Source: an uncultured Rhodobacter sp. (lineage in GTDB: Bacteria; Pseudomonadota; Alphaproteobacteria; Rhodobacterales; Rhodobacteraceae). From it: a stretch of DNA of 64,000 bases. Positions 55,166 to 63,748 of this stretch are shown one piece after another (the first letter of the stretch is position 1; each line of letters begins with the position of its first letter). The translations under genes and the position numbers were made by a program. Below the pieces are notes generated by a model. That model made no database searches, was not told where the DNA came from, and worked only from the letters and a program-made list of their open reading frames with translations. The stretch is from assembly GCA_945952585.1 (NCBI GenBank), contig CAMFII010000013.1, positions 1 through 64,000 on the forward strand, in the 5' to 3' direction.

Positions 55166-55638
55166 GCGTCCGGTTCGAACGGCTGTCGCCGCAGGATACC
55201 GGGCGGGTCGCCGCCCTTGCCCTTGGGCCGGGGCAGGATGCCTTCACGGCGGCGCCTGCTGAGCGGCTTGCGGCGCTCGGGCCTGGGGAAGAGGGCTGGG
55301 CGATCCTCGACGCTGACGGGATCGCCGGGTTCTTCGTGCTCGACCGGAACATCTCGGACGAACACCCGTATGCGCGACCTGGCGAGGTCGTGCTGAGGTC
55401 GCTGCTGATCGACGCCGCGCGACAGGGGCGCGGGCTGGGACGGGCCGCGATGGAGGCGCTACCTGCGCTGGTGGCTGCTGAATATCCCGGGACCCCGGCC
55501 ATCGCCTTGACCGTGAATGTCAGGAACACGACGGCCCGCAGCGCCTATCTGCGGGCCGGGTTCCTTGACGAGGGCGAGTTGTATCACGGCGGCCGGTCCG
55601 GTCCGCAGCATGTGATGCGACTGAAGGTCGGGGCGTAG
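55162..55638 (+). CDS. GNAT-family N-acetyltransferase
   Basis: A 158-residue GNAT domain. Motif A, the acetyl-CoA pyrophosphate loop, is LLIDAARQGRGLGRAAMEAL (near residue 80), followed by the motif B region NVRNTTARSAYLRAGF. The start is a GTG overlapping the pepF stop (GTGA), so it is probably co-translated with the peptidase. The substrate is not evident. Confidence 0.88.
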   Translation: MSVRFERLSPQDTGRVAALALGPGQDAFTAAPAERLAALGPGEEGWAILDADGIAGFFVLDRNISDEHPYARPGEVVLRSLLIDAARQGRGLGRAAMEALPALVAAEYPGTPAIALTVNVRNTTARSAYLRAGFLDEGELYHGGRSGPQHVMRLKVGA

Positions 55639-55668
55639 GCTGCGCATTCGCTGCGCACCACCCGTCGG

Positions 55669-56661
55669 TCAGATCGGCTTGGCGACCTCGATCACGCGGT
55701 CGATCATCGCTTGGGTCTTGCGGCTCCACTCCAGCGTACAGGGATAGGGTGCGCCGGTGATGACCGAGCGGCTGAAAGCCTCGACCTGCAGCTTGTATTG
55801 CCGCGCCTCGGGGAAACGGTCGACGGTCACGGACAGGCCCGGACGATGCAGTTCCACCCGCGCCTCGCCGTAGACATTGGCGTTGTAGGGCGCGGTGAGG
55901 CGGATCAGGCCCTTGGTGCCATGATAGGTCACCTCCTGCCGCACGAAGAGCCGCATCGAGGTCATCGAGCCGTAGGTGAACCGCCCCTGCGGCCCCTCGA
56001 ACTCCCCCTCGATCTGGGCGAAGACATCGACACCGTTTTCGTAGCGGATGCGGGCGGTCAGCGTGTCGAGATCCGGTTCGGCGCCGGTTACGAAACGCGC
56101 CGAGCCGATGGTGTAGACGCCGATATCGGGCAGGCTGCCGCCGCCGGTCTCGGGGCGGTTCCGGATGTTTTCAGGTGAGTTTCGGTTGTCGTAGGTGAAG
56201 GCAGAGTCGACATGTTCAACCCGGCCGATCGCCCCCTCATCGACATATTGCTTGGCCCGCAGGAATTGAGGGTGCTGGATGATCATGAAGGCCTCGGCCG
56301 CCAGAAGCCCGGTCTTGTCGCGTAGCGCGATGATCTCGTCGAATTCCGACGCTTTCATCGTCAGCGGCTTTTCGGTCAGGACATGCTTGCCAGCCAGAAG
56401 CGCCTTCTTCGTCCATTCCACGTGCAGCGTGTTCGGCAGCGGGATGTAGACCGCGTCGATCTCCGGATCGGCGAGCAGCGCATCATAGGTCGAATAGACC
56501 TTCAGGTCGGGATTGAAGGCCTGGAACGGCGAGGCCTTGGCTGGATCAGAGGTGGCAAGGGCCAGGAAACGGGCACCTTCTGCGGCATGGATCGCCGGGG
56601 CCATCTGTTCCTTGGCGAAATTCGCGGCGCCAAGGACGCCCCAGTTGACGACGCGGGTCAT
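55669..56661 (-). CDS. Gfo/Idh/MocA-family oxidoreductase
   Basis: A 330-residue NAD(P)-dependent oxidoreductase. The Rossmann start is VNWGVLGAANFA. VYIPLPNTLHVEWTKKALLAGKHVLTEKPL holds the conserved Glu-Lys-Pro, and the C-terminal dimerisation domain carries SLPDIGVYTIGSARF. Family members act on sugars, inositols or biliverdin; the substrate is unknown here. The start at 56661 fits the family N-terminus. It lies about 90 bases after the paired palindromes that follow rpoH. Confidence 0.9.
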   Translation of the reverse strand: MTRVVNWGVLGAANFAKEQMAPAIHAAEGARFLALATSDPAKASPFQAFNPDLKVYSTYDALLADPEIDAVYIPLPNTLHVEWTKKALLAGKHVLTEKPLTMKASEFDEIIALRDKTGLLAAEAFMIIQHPQFLRAKQYVDEGAIGRVEHVDSAFTYDNRNSPENIRNRPETGGGSLPDIGVYTIGSARFVTGAEPDLDTLTARIRYENGVDVFAQIEGEFEGPQGRFTYGSMTSMRLFVRQEVTYHGTKGLIRLTAPYNANVYGEARVELHRPGLSVTVDRFPEARQYKLQVEAFSRSVITGAPYPCTLEWSRKTQAMIDRVIEVAKPI

Positions 56662-56749
56662 GTGCCAATCCCTCCCTCGGCATGAAAACACCCGCGACGC
56701 TAGCCGAGCGACGCGGGTGTGGAAACCGGGATTTCAGGCGGGCTGCGAC

Positions 56750-56810
56750 GATTTTTCTGCGAAAAATCTCCGCCTGCGCCGCCATCTTACTGATTTTTCG
56801 TAGAAAAATC
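56750..56810. repeat. paired AT-rich 19-bp palindromes, site 2
   Basis: GATTTTTCTGCGAAAAATC (56750-56768), identical to 3887-3905, and GATTTTTCGTAGAAAAATC (56792-56810), with a 23-base spacer. The second is flanked by CTTAC/GTAAG that extends its stem. The pair begins nine bases after the rpoH stop on the minus strand and may end its transcript. Confidence 0.9.
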
Positions 56811-56819
56811 GTAAGGCGG

Positions 56820-57716
56820 TCAGGCGTCGATCAGCATGCCCTTGCCGCGGGCAAGTTCCTTCATCTTCGCCTGCAGCTTCTCGAAGGCGCGAACCTCGAT
56901 CTGACGGATGCGCTCGCGGCTGACGCCGTAGCTTTCCGACAACTCCTCGAGCGTCACCGGATTGTCCGACAGTCGCCGCTGCACGAGGATGTCACGCTCG
57001 CGTTCGTTCAGGGCGCCCATGGCCTGCACCAGCAACTCGCGGCGGGCGTCAAGCTCGTCGCGCTCGGCATAGGCGCCGGCCTGGTCGGCATCCTCGTCCT
57101 CGAGCCAGTCCTGCCATTGGGTTGATCCTTCGCCGTCCGAGCCCACGGTCGCGTTCAGCGACGCGTCCGAGCCCGACAGGCGGCGGTTCATGTCAATGAC
57201 CTCGTCCTCGGTCACGTTCAGATCCTTGGCGATCTGGGCCACGTTCTCGGGGCGCAGATCGCCTTCTTCCAGCGCGCCAAGCTTGGCCTTGGCCTTGCGC
57301 AGGTTGAAGAACAGCTTCTTCTGCGCCGAGGTCGTGCCGAGCTTCACCAGGCTCCAGGACCGCAGGATGTATTCCTGGATCGAGGCGCGGATCCACCACA
57401 TGGCATAGGTCGCAAGGCGGAAGCCCTTCTCGGGATCGAAGCGCTTCACGGCCTGCATCAGGCCGACGTTCGCCTCCGAGATCACCTCGGCCTGCGGCAG
57501 GCCATAGCCGCGATAGCCCATGGCGATCTTGGCGGCGAGCCGCAGATGGCTCGTCACCAGCTTGTGGGCCGCCGAGGAATCCTCGTGATCGACCCACCGC
57601 TTGGCGAGCATGTATTCTTCTTCCGGTTCCAGCAGCGGAAACTTGCGGATTTCCTGCAGATACCGGTTCAGGCCCTGTTCGGGACTGGGGGCAGGAAGAT
57701 TGGTATAAGTGCTCAT
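56820..57716 (-). CDS. rpoH: RNA polymerase sigma-32 factor
   Basis: A 298-residue heat-shock sigma factor. The region 2 block is NVGLMQAVKRFDPEKGFRLATYAMWWIRASIQEYILRSW (near residue 88-126). The RpoH box is QKKLFFNLRK (near 132). Region 4 is VTLEELSESYGVSRERIRQIEVRAFEKLQ near the C-terminus. Rhodobacterales often have two RpoH paralogues, and which one this is cannot be told from this window. The 148-base leader includes the AT-rich promoter area. Confidence 0.95.
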   Translation of the reverse strand: MSTYTNLPAPSPEQGLNRYLQEIRKFPLLEPEEEYMLAKRWVDHEDSSAAHKLVTSHLRLAAKIAMGYRGYGLPQAEVISEANVGLMQAVKRFDPEKGFRLATYAMWWIRASIQEYILRSWSLVKLGTTSAQKKLFFNLRKAKAKLGALEEGDLRPENVAQIAKDLNVTEDEVIDMNRRLSGSDASLNATVGSDGEGSTQWQDWLEDEDADQAGAYAERDELDARRELLVQAMGALNERERDILVQRRLSDNPVTLEELSESYGVSRERIRQIEVRAFEKLQAKMKELARGKGMLIDA

Positions 57717-57864
57717 CGACCCTCCTCGTTCCGCTTCGGTTCTGACGCCGCGGAAACCGTGGATTTAGGAATGCGGACTTCCCTGATCAAGTAGGAAGTG
57801 AACCAATCGGTTTAACAAAATATGAACTGCTTTCCGTCGCGGCGAAAGTCCCGTCTTCGTGCGC

Positions 57865-58917
57865 TCATGCGGAAGTGACTGCGCGTAACAATCGGATCAG
57901 CTCTTCCATGTCAGGAGGCAGCGCGGAGGTGAACTGCAGCCAATCCCCCGTCACCGGATGGGCAAAGCCGAGCGTTGCGGCATGGAGCGCCTGACGGGGA
58001 AAGCCATTCGCCGCCTGGGCGGCGATGGCGCCGACCGCCTTTGCCGCGAGGCGACGGCGACCGCCATAGGTCTGGTCGCCGATCAGGGCATGACCGACAT
58101 GGGCCATATGCACGCGGATCTGATGGGTCCGACCGGTTTCCAGCCAGCATTCGACAAGGGCGGCAGCCGGCGGCGTGCCGAAGCCTTCCACAACGCGGGC
58201 GCGGGTGACCGCATGCCGCCCCCCGCCCTCGGTTACCGCCTGGCGCTGGCGATCAGTGCGATGGCGGGCAAGCTGGGTCGCGATCTTGAGGATGCCGCCG
58301 GATTCGAAGCTGACCCCGCGGATGCCGCGCAGGCGCGGATCGGCGGCGTCCGGGACGCCGTGGACCAACGCGAGATAATGCCGCTCGACACTATGCGCCT
58401 CGAACTGCGCTGCCAGGCCGTGATGGGCGCGGTCGGACTTGGCCACGACCAGAAGGCCCGACGTGTCCTTGTCGATACGGTGGACGATGCCCGGCCGCTT
58501 TTCGCCGCCCACGCCCGACAGGCGGCCGCCGAAATGGTGGAGAAGCGCGTTGACCAGCGTGCCCGAAGACGAGCCCGGTGCGGGGTGGACGACCATCCCG
58601 ACCGGCTTGTCGATGACGATCAGGTCGTCATCCTCCCACAGGATGGTCAGGGGAATGTCCTCGGCCTGCGTCGCGGTCTCGACTGCGTCCTCGAGGACGA
58701 TCGAGATGACATCCCCTTCGGCGACACGCGCCTTGGGATCGGTCAGCACCAGCCCTTCCCGCGCCACCGCCCCCTCGGCAATCATCCGGGCCAGACGCGA
58801 GCGCGACAATGCCGCTTCCTCTGGCACGTCGCGCGCGAGCGCCTTATCAAGGCGGTCGGGGGGATCGGCCCCGATCACGACCGACAGGATGCGGGCCTCT
58901 GGCATGAAATCGGACAT
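57865..58917 (-). CDS. rluD: ribosomal large subunit pseudouridine synthase D
   Basis: A 350-residue RluA-family pseudouridine synthase. An N-terminal S4 domain (RLDKALARDVPEEAALSRSRLARMIAEGAV, about residues 22-51) precedes the catalytic domain with HRIDKDTSGLLVVAKSD (catalytic Asp) and ETGRTHQIRVHMAHVGHALIGDQTYG. RluD modifies helix 69 of 23S rRNA. The start at 58917 overlaps by 14 bases the start of a divergent small gene, so the two ribosome-binding regions lie in each other's coding sequence. RluD lies upstream of rpoH on the same strand, a common pairing. Confidence 0.93.
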   Translation of the reverse strand: MSDFMPEARILSVVIGADPPDRLDKALARDVPEEAALSRSRLARMIAEGAVAREGLVLTDPKARVAEGDVISIVLEDAVETATQAEDIPLTILWEDDDLIVIDKPVGMVVHPAPGSSSGTLVNALLHHFGGRLSGVGGEKRPGIVHRIDKDTSGLLVVAKSDRAHHGLAAQFEAHSVERHYLALVHGVPDAADPRLRGIRGVSFESGGILKIATQLARHRTDRQRQAVTEGGGRHAVTRARVVEGFGTPPAAALVECWLETGRTHQIRVHMAHVGHALIGDQTYGGRRRLAAKAVGAIAAQAANGFPRQALHAATLGFAHPVTGDWLQFTSALPPDMEELIRLLRAVTSA

Positions 58918-59230
58918 TGATGCTGCTCCGGCGGCGGACGGGCTTCCGCCCAGCCTGAAATTCCTCAAGGCGCTCGTCATCCTGCTGACGATCACGATGA
59001 TCGTGGGCGTCATAACCGTCGTCGGGCTGCTTGTCACCCGGATGCCGAAAGCGCCGGGAGAACTGCCGCCCCTGCCCGCCGACATCACCCTGCCGGAAGG
59101 CGCGAGCGCCACGGCCTTTACCCAGGGCAAGGGCTGGATCGCGGTGGTGACGGCCGACGACCGTATCCTGATCTTCGACCGGCTGACCGGCGCGCTGAAG
59201 CAGACGGTCGAGATCCGGACGGGCGGCTGA
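58904..59230 (+). CDS. small membrane protein, DUF6476-like
   Basis: A 108-residue protein: a short acidic N-terminus, one membrane helix (FLKALVILLTITMIVGVITVVGLL, residues about 19-42), then a periplasmic 65-residue domain ending LIFDRLTGALKQTVEIRTG, which looks like part of a beta-propeller blade. It resembles a small Rhodobacterales family next to rluD (DUF6476, from memory). Function is unknown. The start overlaps rluD by 14 bases. Confidence 0.75.
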   Translation: MKSDIDAAPAADGLPPSLKFLKALVILLTITMIVGVITVVGLLVTRMPKAPGELPPLPADITLPEGASATAFTQGKGWIAVVTADDRILIFDRLTGALKQTVEIRTGG

Positions 59231-59235
59231 AGGAA

Positions 59236-59297
59236 GGGGGCGCTGCCCCCTCGCCCCGTTCGGGGCTCACCCCCGGGGTATTTCCGCCAAGAAGAAA
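59236..59297 (-). repeat. core-plus-hairpins intergenic repeat, copy D
   Basis: On the minus strand: TTTCTTCT, a six-base spacer, the diverged core AAATACCCCGGGGG, TGA, hairpin 1 (GCCCC/GGGGC, loop GAAC, 59266-59253), GA, and hairpin 2 (GGGGGC/GCCCCC, loop AGC, 59250-59236). It follows the DUF6476-like gene by five bases, in antisense orientation. Confidence 0.8.
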
Positions 59298-59411
59298 CCC
59301 GCAGGCGGGCCTCGCCCACTGCTGTGCAAATGCGACGGCCCGTGGCGGAAACGGGAGGGCATCGGGGCAGCCGCCATGCAGCATTGCGCCAGCAAGTCAA
59401 AGGAGCGACGG

Positions 59412-60863
59412 ATGGGAACGGTCGATATCGGCGCGCTGGACGCCACGGCGGTGGCGGGCCTCGTGGCGCGCGGTGAGGTTTCGGCGGGCGAGCTGCTGGA
59501 CCAGGCGCTTGACGCGGTCAGCCGGCTGAATCCGAAGCTGAACGCCGTCGTGCTGATCCAGGAGGAGGTCGCCCGGCGGGCCATCGCCCAAGGGTTGCCC
59601 CGCGGCCCGTTCCGGGGGGTGCCATTCCTGCTGAAGGATCTCGGCGCCGAGGCGAAGGACTTTCCATCGCATAACGGGTCGCGGCTGCTGGCAAACACCG
59701 TTTACGGCAAGGATTCCTCGATCTGGCAGCGGATCCGCGCGACGGGGGTTGTGACCTTTGGTCGGACGACCTCGCCCGAAGGCGGCATCGGGGCCGCGAC
59801 CGAATCGGCGGTCTATGGCGGGCCGACGCGGAACCCGTGGAACCTTGACCATACATCGGGCGGGTCTTCGGGCGGCGCGGGCGCCGCGGTGGCGGCCGGA
59901 ATCGTTCCCTTCGCCCATGGCTCGGATGGTGGCGGGTCGGTGCGCATTCCAGCATCGTCCTGCGGGCTTTTCGGGTTCAAGCCGACCCGAGCACGGCTGC
60001 CGGACGGGCCTTATGCCGGCGAAGGCTGGGCAGGAATGGCGATCGACGGATTCCTGACCAAGTCGGTGCGCGATACGGCGACCATGCTCGATGCCTGCGA
60101 GGGCGCCGATCTGGGCGCGCCCTACTGGGCGCCGCCGCTTGGCCGGGGCCATGCCGCCGCGATTTCGCGCCCGCCGCGCCGGCTGCGAATCGCCGTCTGC
60201 GAGACGACCTTCACCGGCACGCCGATCCATCCCGAGTGTCGCAAGGCCGTCCATGCGGCGGCCGCCGTCTTGTCGGACCTTGGTCACCATGTCGAGCACG
60301 GTCGGCCCTCGGCGGATGTCCCGGGCATGATGAGCGCCTGGACCGACATCGTCGCGATCGGCACCGCACTTGGCATCCGCAAAGCGCTGAACGGCCGCCC
60401 GCTGACGCCCGAATTGGTGGAGGGCGTCGGGCGCGGCGCCGTTGCCCATGCCGCGTCGCTTGCCCCGGACCGCTATCTGGAGGCTGTGGGCAAGATCCAC
60501 GATTTCGGCCGCGAGATGGCGGCGTTCTTCGATCCCGAGGATGGCAACGGACCCGACATACTGCTCTCGGCAACCCTGTCCGAGCCGCCTGCCCGGGTCG
60601 GCCGCTTTGCCCATGACACCGAGGACTACGTCGCCTACCGCACCGGCCCGGCCGGGATCTTCGCCTATTCGCCCTTCTGCGCCGTGTTCAACGCCAGTGG
60701 CCAGCCTGCGGCCTCGGTACCGCTGCACTGGACGGCCAATGGGCTTCCCGTCGGCGTGCATCTGGCCACGCGCTTCGGGGCGGACGAGACGCTGATCGCG
60801 CTCTGCGCCGAGATCGAAGCGGCGCGCCCATGGATCGGGCACCGGGCGCCGCTTCATGCGTGA
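59412..60863 (+). CDS. amidase (amidase signature family)
   Basis: A 483-residue amidase-signature enzyme. The catalytic Lys is in VPFLLKDLG (near residue 75), then the Gly/Ser-rich [17 protein letters not shown] (near 150) and [16 protein letters not shown] carrying the cis-Ser and nucleophile Ser. GatA is unlikely because gatB and gatC are absent and there are no tRNA-amidotransferase blocks. AAAGGAG precedes the ATG at 59412. It is followed after 74 bases by a polyamine-type ABC transporter on the same strand, hinting that its substrate is imported. Confidence 0.9.
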   Translation: MGTVDIGALDATAVAGLVARGEVSAGELLDQALDAVSRLNPKLNAVVLIQEEVARRAIAQGLPRGPFRGVPFLLKDLGAEAKDFPSHNGSRLLANTVYGKDSSIWQRIRATGVVTFGRTTSPEGGIGAATESAVYGGPTRNPWNLDHTSGGSSGGAGAAVAAGIVPFAHGSDGGGSVRIPASSCGLFGFKPTRARLPDGPYAGEGWAGMAIDGFLTKSVRDTATMLDACEGADLGAPYWAPPLGRGHAAAISRPPRRLRIAVCETTFTGTPIHPECRKAVHAAAAVLSDLGHHVEHGRPSADVPGMMSAWTDIVAIGTALGIRKALNGRPLTPELVEGVGRGAVAHAASLAPDRYLEAVGKIHDFGREMAAFFDPEDGNGPDILLSATLSEPPARVGRFAHDTEDYVAYRTGPAGIFAYSPFCAVFNASGQPAASVPLHWTANGLPVGVHLATRFGADETLIALCAEIEAARPWIGHRAPLHA

Positions 60864-60879
60864 TCCTGTCGCTATGGGC

Positions 60880-60909
60880 TTGCCAAAGCAGAAAGCTGGC
60901 CCGTAGCAT
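60880..60909 (+). promoter_or_regulatory. possible sigma-70 promoter of the potABCD operon
   Basis: TTGCCA (60880-60885) and TAGCAT (60904-60909) with an 18-base spacer, 29 bases before the proposed TTG start of potA. If real, the transporter can be transcribed separately from the amidase. Confidence 0.45.
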
Positions 60910-60937
60910 ATGATCAAAAAGCCGGGGAGATAGGCCA

Positions 60938-62008
60938 TTGACCACTGACGTCGCGGTGGAAGCCCGCAACGCCGTGAAAGCTTTCGGACAAGGCGATACC
61001 GCCGTCCGCGCGCTTGATGATGTTTCGATCCAGATCCGGAAGGCCGAGTTCTTTACCCTGCTCGGGCCATCCGGCTGCGGGAAGACCACCCTCCTGCGCC
61101 TGATCGCCGGGTTCGAGACGCCGACCTCGGGGCAGATCCTGCTGGACGGGAAGGACATCACCAACGATCCGCCGAACAAGAGACCGGTCAACACCGTGTT
61201 CCAGAGCTACGCGCTGTTTCCGCATCTGAGCGTCGCGCAGAACATCGCCTTCGGGCTGGAGATGCTGGGACGCCCCAAGGCCGAGATCGCAAAGACTGTC
61301 GAGCGGATGCTTGCGCTGGTGAAGCTCGAGGCAATGGCGGGGCGCAAGACCTCGCAATTGTCCGGCGGGCAGCAGCAGCGGGTCGCGCTGGCCCGGGCGC
61401 TGGCGCCACAGCCGAAGGTGCTGCTGCTGGACGAGCCGCTTTCGGCGCTGGACTACAAGCTCCGCAAGGAGATGCAGCTGGAACTGAAGCGGCTCCAGAC
61501 CGAGACCGGCATCACGTTCATCTTCGTGACCCACGACCAGGAAGAGGCGCTGACCATGTCGGACCGCATCGCGGTCATGAGCGCCGGTCACATCCAGCAG
61601 ATCGGCGGTCCGCGCGAGATCTACACGCGCCCGGTGAACCGCTTCGTCGCCGACTTCATCGGCGAGACCAACTTCCTGTCCGGCCAGGCTGAGGGCGGCC
61701 GTGTGAAACTCGCCAGCGGTGACGTGATCGAGGTCGAGGGGGCCGAAGGGCGGGCCGGCAAGGTGACCGTCGTCATCCGCCCCGAACAGCTCCGGCTGGC
61801 CGAGCACAGGGAAGCGGGCACGATCCCGGCGACGGTCGAAAGCCTGGTCTATTTCGGCACAGACACCCATTGCCATCTGCGCCTCAAGGACGGGACCGAG
61901 ATGGTCGCGCGCCTGCAAAGCCCGGCCTCGGGCGAAGCGGGCCTGAAGCAGGGGCAGACCGTCGGCCTGCGCTTTGCCCCGGGCGCCGCGCGCGTCCTGG
62001 AGGATTGA
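60938..62008 (+). CDS. potA: polyamine-type ABC transporter ATP-binding protein
   Basis: A 356-residue PotA-type ATPase. Walker A is GPSGCGKTT (43-51), the Q-loop [12 protein letters not shown], the signature LSGGQ (141-145), Walker B LLLDEP (162-167), and a C-terminal TOBE domain ([10 protein letters not shown] ... [10 protein letters not shown]). The start codon is TTG: GGGGAG lies about eight bases upstream and the family N-terminus follows. It heads the potABCD series. Substrate (putrescine, spermidine or a related amine) is not fixed by sequence. Confidence 0.92.
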   Translation: MTTDVAVEARNAVKAFGQGDTAVRALDDVSIQIRKAEFFTLLGPSGCGKTTLLRLIAGFETPTSGQILLDGKDITNDPPNKRPVNTVFQSYALFPHLSVAQNIAFGLEMLGRPKAEIAKTVERMLALVKLEAMAGRKTSQLSGGQQQRVALARALAPQPKVLLLDEPLSALDYKLRKEMQLELKRLQTETGITFIFVTHDQEEALTMSDRIAVMSAGHIQQIGGPREIYTRPVNRFVADFIGETNFLSGQAEGGRVKLASGDVIEVEGAEGRAGKVTVVIRPEQLRLAEHREAGTIPATVESLVYFGTDTHCHLRLKDGTEMVARLQSPASGEAGLKQGQTVGLRFAPGAARVLED

Positions 62009-62009
62009 G

Positions 62010-62918
62010 ATGAGCGCCAACGAAGAGGCTGCGCGTCACCGGGAGGTCCGCAATGCCTGGGCCTTGTCGGCCCCGGCGCTGATCCTTTTGTTCGTGGCGG
62101 CCATCGGGCCGCTGTTCATCATGCTGGTCTATTCCTTCCTGACGCCGGGCCAATACGGCAACGTCGAATGGAAGTTCTCTTGGGATGCCTGGATCGGCAC
62201 GCTCTATACCCGGGATATCTTCGACAACACCTTGCAGCTTGCCGACGCGCATCTGACGATCTTCTGGCGGTCGGTGAAGCTGTCGCTTCTGACCACGATC
62301 ATCACCTTCATCGTCGGCTTTCCGACGGCGTGGTTCATCGCCACGCGGTCGCCCCGGTCGCGGGCGCTGTGGCTGTTCCTGATCACCATCCCGTTCTGGA
62401 CGAACCTGCTGATCCGCACCTTCGCGATCAACGAGATCATCCGCAACGAGGGCCTCATCAACTCGGTCCTGATGGGCCTGGGCGTGATCGATCAGCCGAT
62501 CAACATGATCTACACCGACATGGCCGTGTTCGTGGGCATGACCTATGTCTACCTGCCGCTGATGGTGCTGCCGCTCTTCGCGTCGATCGATCGGTTCGAC
62601 ATGCGGCTCCTGGAGGCTGGGTATGACCTTTATGCCTCGCGCTGGCAGGTGCTGCGGCGGGTGATCGTACCGATTGTGCGGCCGGGCATCGTGGCAGGTT
62701 CGATCCTTGTCTTCATCCCGGCGCTAGGGGCCTATGTGACCCCGCGCGTCCTCGGCGGCGGCAAGAACATGATGATCGGCAACTTCATCGAACTGCAGTT
62801 CGGGCAGGGCCGCAACTGGCCGCTCGGCGCGTCTTTGTCGGTCCTGCTGCTGATCGTCGTGACCATCGCGCTCCTGTTCTATGTTCGCGCCTCGACCAAG
62901 GGGACGAACAATGGCTGA
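62010..62918 (+). CDS. potB: polyamine-type ABC transporter permease
   Basis: A 302-residue inner-membrane permease with six helices. The first is ALILLFVAAIGPLFIMLVYS (near 20), and the EAA loop towards the C-terminus reads EAGYDLYASRWQVLRRVIVPIVRPGI. It matches PotB/PotH. One base separates it from potA, and its end overlaps potC by eight bases, so the genes are co-translated. Confidence 0.93.
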   Translation: MSANEEAARHREVRNAWALSAPALILLFVAAIGPLFIMLVYSFLTPGQYGNVEWKFSWDAWIGTLYTRDIFDNTLQLADAHLTIFWRSVKLSLLTTIITFIVGFPTAWFIATRSPRSRALWLFLITIPFWTNLLIRTFAINEIIRNEGLINSVLMGLGVIDQPINMIYTDMAVFVGMTYVYLPLMVLPLFASIDRFDMRLLEAGYDLYASRWQVLRRVIVPIVRPGIVAGSILVFIPALGAYVTPRVLGGGKNMMIGNFIELQFGQGRNWPLGASLSVLLLIVVTIALLFYVRASTKGTNNG

Positions 62919-63714
62919 CCGCAGCTTTTCCGTCTCGCGTCTGCCGGGCTTCACCACGACCGCGATCATCGTCTTCATCGCGCTCTACCTGCCGATCCTG
63001 ATGCTGGTGATCGGCTCGTTCAACGGGGGCGAGTCCATCGGCGCCTGGCAGGGATTTACGCTCAGCTGGTTTGCCAAGGCCTGGGCCAACGATCAGGTGA
63101 AGGACGCGACGATCCGCTCGCTTGTGATCGCGGTGGCCGCAGCCATCATTTCGACAACTGTCGCGACCATGGCCGCGATCGCGACGACGCGACGTCGGCC
63201 GTTCCGGGGTCAGACCTTCATCTACGTGATGATCAACCAGCCCTTGATGGTGCCCGAGATCGTGACGGCGGTGGCGCTCTTGATCTTCTTTGCCTGGATC
63301 AAGGTCGCGACCGGCTATCAGGGGCTTGGCTATCTGATCGCCGCCCATTCGGCCTTTTGCGTGCCCTTCGCCTATCTGCCGATCCGCGCCCGGCTTGAGG
63401 GGATGGACCTGACACTCGAGACGGCAGCGTCAGACCTTTATGCCTCGCCCTGGAACACCTTCCGCCGGGTGACGTTGCCGCTTCTGCTGCCGGGGATCAT
63501 CGCTGGCCTGATGCTGGCCTTCGTCACCTCGCTCGACGATGTGGTGATCACCCTGTTCGTGAAGTCGGCGGGTCAGGACACATTGCCGACCTACATGCTG
63601 GCCCAGGTCCGCCGGCAGATCTCACCCGAGATTTACGCGATCTCGACCGTGCTCCTCGCCTTGACGATCGTACTGTTGATCCTGTTCTTCATGCTGACAC
63701 GAAAAAAAGATTGA
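62911..63714 (+). CDS. potC: polyamine-type ABC transporter permease
   Basis: A 267-residue PotC/PotI-type permease with six helices. The EAA loop is ETAASDLYASPWNTFRRVTLPLLLPGI near residue 175, and LAFVTSLDDVVITLFV follows as in the family. The start overlaps the end of potB by eight bases. A short 34-base gap leads to the binding protein. Confidence 0.93.
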   Translation: MADRSFSVSRLPGFTTTAIIVFIALYLPILMLVIGSFNGGESIGAWQGFTLSWFAKAWANDQVKDATIRSLVIAVAAAIISTTVATMAAIATTRRRPFRGQTFIYVMINQPLMVPEIVTAVALLIFFAWIKVATGYQGLGYLIAAHSAFCVPFAYLPIRARLEGMDLTLETAASDLYASPWNTFRRVTLPLLLPGIIAGLMLAFVTSLDDVVITLFVKSAGQDTLPTYMLAQVRRQISPEIYAISTVLLALTIVLLILFFMLTRKKD

Positions 63715-63748
63715 ACTCAGAAGACAACCAACCGGGAGAAACCACGAC

